Positions 63,569-64,000 of a DNA stretch of 64,000 nt are shown piece by piece. Both the position numbers and the translations under genes were made by a program. The stretch covers positions 372,001 to 436,000 of the forward strand of contig NZ_VOOS01000001.1 of assembly GCF_007993035.1 (NCBI RefSeq), written 5' to 3'. The notes beneath the pieces were generated by a model that worked only from the letters and a program-made list of their open reading frames with translations, was not told where the DNA came from and did no database searches. Position 1 is the first letter of the stretch. The number at the start of each line of letters is the position of its first letter. The stretch comes from Vicingus serpentipes. Lineage in GTDB: Bacteria > Bacteroidota > Bacteroidia > Flavobacteriales_E > Vicingaceae.

Positions 63569-64000
63569 ATGAAATTAAAATTAAGTAAACCACTTGCTTT
63601 TTTCGATTTAGAAACAACTGGAATAAACATCGCTACAGACAGAATTGTAGAAATCTCAATTGTGAAAATTCTTCCTGATGGAGGGAAAGAAATCAAAACA
63701 AAATTAATTAACCCTACTATCCCAATTCCGATAGAATCATCAGCCGTTCATGGCATTACAGATGCCGATGTAGCTGACAAACCAACATTTAAAGAAGTTG
63801 CTAGAGAATTTTCTGCATTTATTGAAGGTTGTGATTTAGGTGGTTTTAATTCAAACAAATTTGATGTACCTCTTCTTGCTGAAGAATTTTTAAGAGCTGA
63901 TGTAGATTTTGATATTTCTAAAAGAAAGTTAGTTGACGTTCAAAATATTTTCCATAAAATGGAGCAAAGAACCTTATCTGCTGCATATAAGTTCTATTGT
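63569..64000 (+). CDS. DnaQ-like 3'-5' exonuclease, N-terminal part
   Basis: The gene starts at the ATG at 63569 and runs off the window after 144 codons. The DEDD motifs ExoI FFDLETTG, the VHGITD segment and ExoII GFNSNKFDVPLL are present, so the family (DNA polymerase III epsilon or a related DEDDh exonuclease) is secure. The third motif lies beyond the edge, so the precise member is open. It is 37 bases after the PorE-like array. Confidence 0.9.
   Translation, partial: MKLKLSKPLAFFDLETTGINIATDRIVEISIVKILPDGGKEIKTKLINPTIPIPIESSAVHGITDADVADKPTFKEVAREFSAFIEGCDLGGFNSNKFDVPLLAEEFLRADVDFDISKRKLVDVQNIFHKMEQRTLSAAYKFYC

Noticed and set aside
1-64000. tRNA, rRNA, CRISPR arrays and IS elements
   Set aside because: Intergenic gaps were read on both strands and none showed cloverleaf-like, spacer-repeat or transposase signals; a covariance-model scan would be needed to exclude small RNAs.

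Overview
The window looks like ordinary chromosome from a low-GC member of the Bacteroidota, most likely the Flavobacteriales. Evidence: several promoters fit the Bacteroidota pattern TTG-N19-TAnnTTTG, Shine-Dalgarno-like leaders are mostly missing, there are two TonB-dependent receptors of the CarboxypepD-reg/plug/barrel type, PorE-like TPR/PD40/OmpA envelope proteins (a type IX secretion hallmark), a divergent tsaD/tamB pair, a bacillithiol gene start at the left edge, and a compact MerR-crtI-crtB-idi-crtZ-crtY carotenoid cluster. Genus cannot be assigned from sequence alone. No rRNA, tRNA, CRISPR array or classical IS transposase was seen, and no gene-free stretch exceeds about 300 bases; the longest is the 230-base gap at 54856-55085.

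Layout. 1-9743: start of bshB1 (minus), beta-CASP RNase-like hydrolase, prmC, a TPR protein, a PorE-like OmpA protein, a small unknown gene overlapping pfkA, and priA. 9743-11063: a truncated secreted ORF followed by an inserted-looking orphan histidine kinase. 11073-15954: TonB-dependent receptor, LuxC-type acyl-CoA reductase, divergent ferredoxin, unknown secreted protein. 15958-20970: carotenoid operon (phytoene to zeaxanthin) under a CarH-like MerR/B12 regulator with matching inverted repeats at both promoters. 21163-24229: PadR plus a membrane partner, and a glycosyltransferase. 24236-24869: a DinB-family gene in a nest of repeats. 24864-33582: M3 peptidase, DUF5606 protein, the serS-lipoprotein-TPR-DUF2752-nnrDE operon, rplU-rpmA. 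33663-46486: TonB receptor, HD hydrolase, TamB, tsaD, an RluA-type synthase, a methyltransferase, mutS. 46632-54089: trmH-like gene, OmpA/TPR lipoprotein, folK, sppA, rsmE, DUF4159 protein, THUMP-like methyltransferase. 54110-55085: a second inserted-looking module carrying a lipoprotein. 55086-64000: secreted DUF6973-like protein, E2 acyltransferase, three tandem PorE-like paralogues, and the start of a DnaQ-like exonuclease.

Most of the window is housekeeping (translation, DNA repair and restart, tRNA modification, envelope assembly). The coherent local systems are the light/B12-linked carotenoid cluster and the PorE-like envelope array.

The most unusual signal is a set of three single-gene accessory modules: kinase (about 9959-11063), DinB (about 24236-24869) and lipoprotein (about 54110-55085). 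Each sits between core genes and ends in CGTTAAAY within 0-14 bases of the stop codon of the next convergent gene. Modules 1 and 3 share both boundary sequences. Modules 2 and 3 share a CAACAA(C/G)GT..TATA core flanked by module-specific inverted repeats. This resembles recombination-cassette or attC-type structure, but no integrase is visible here.
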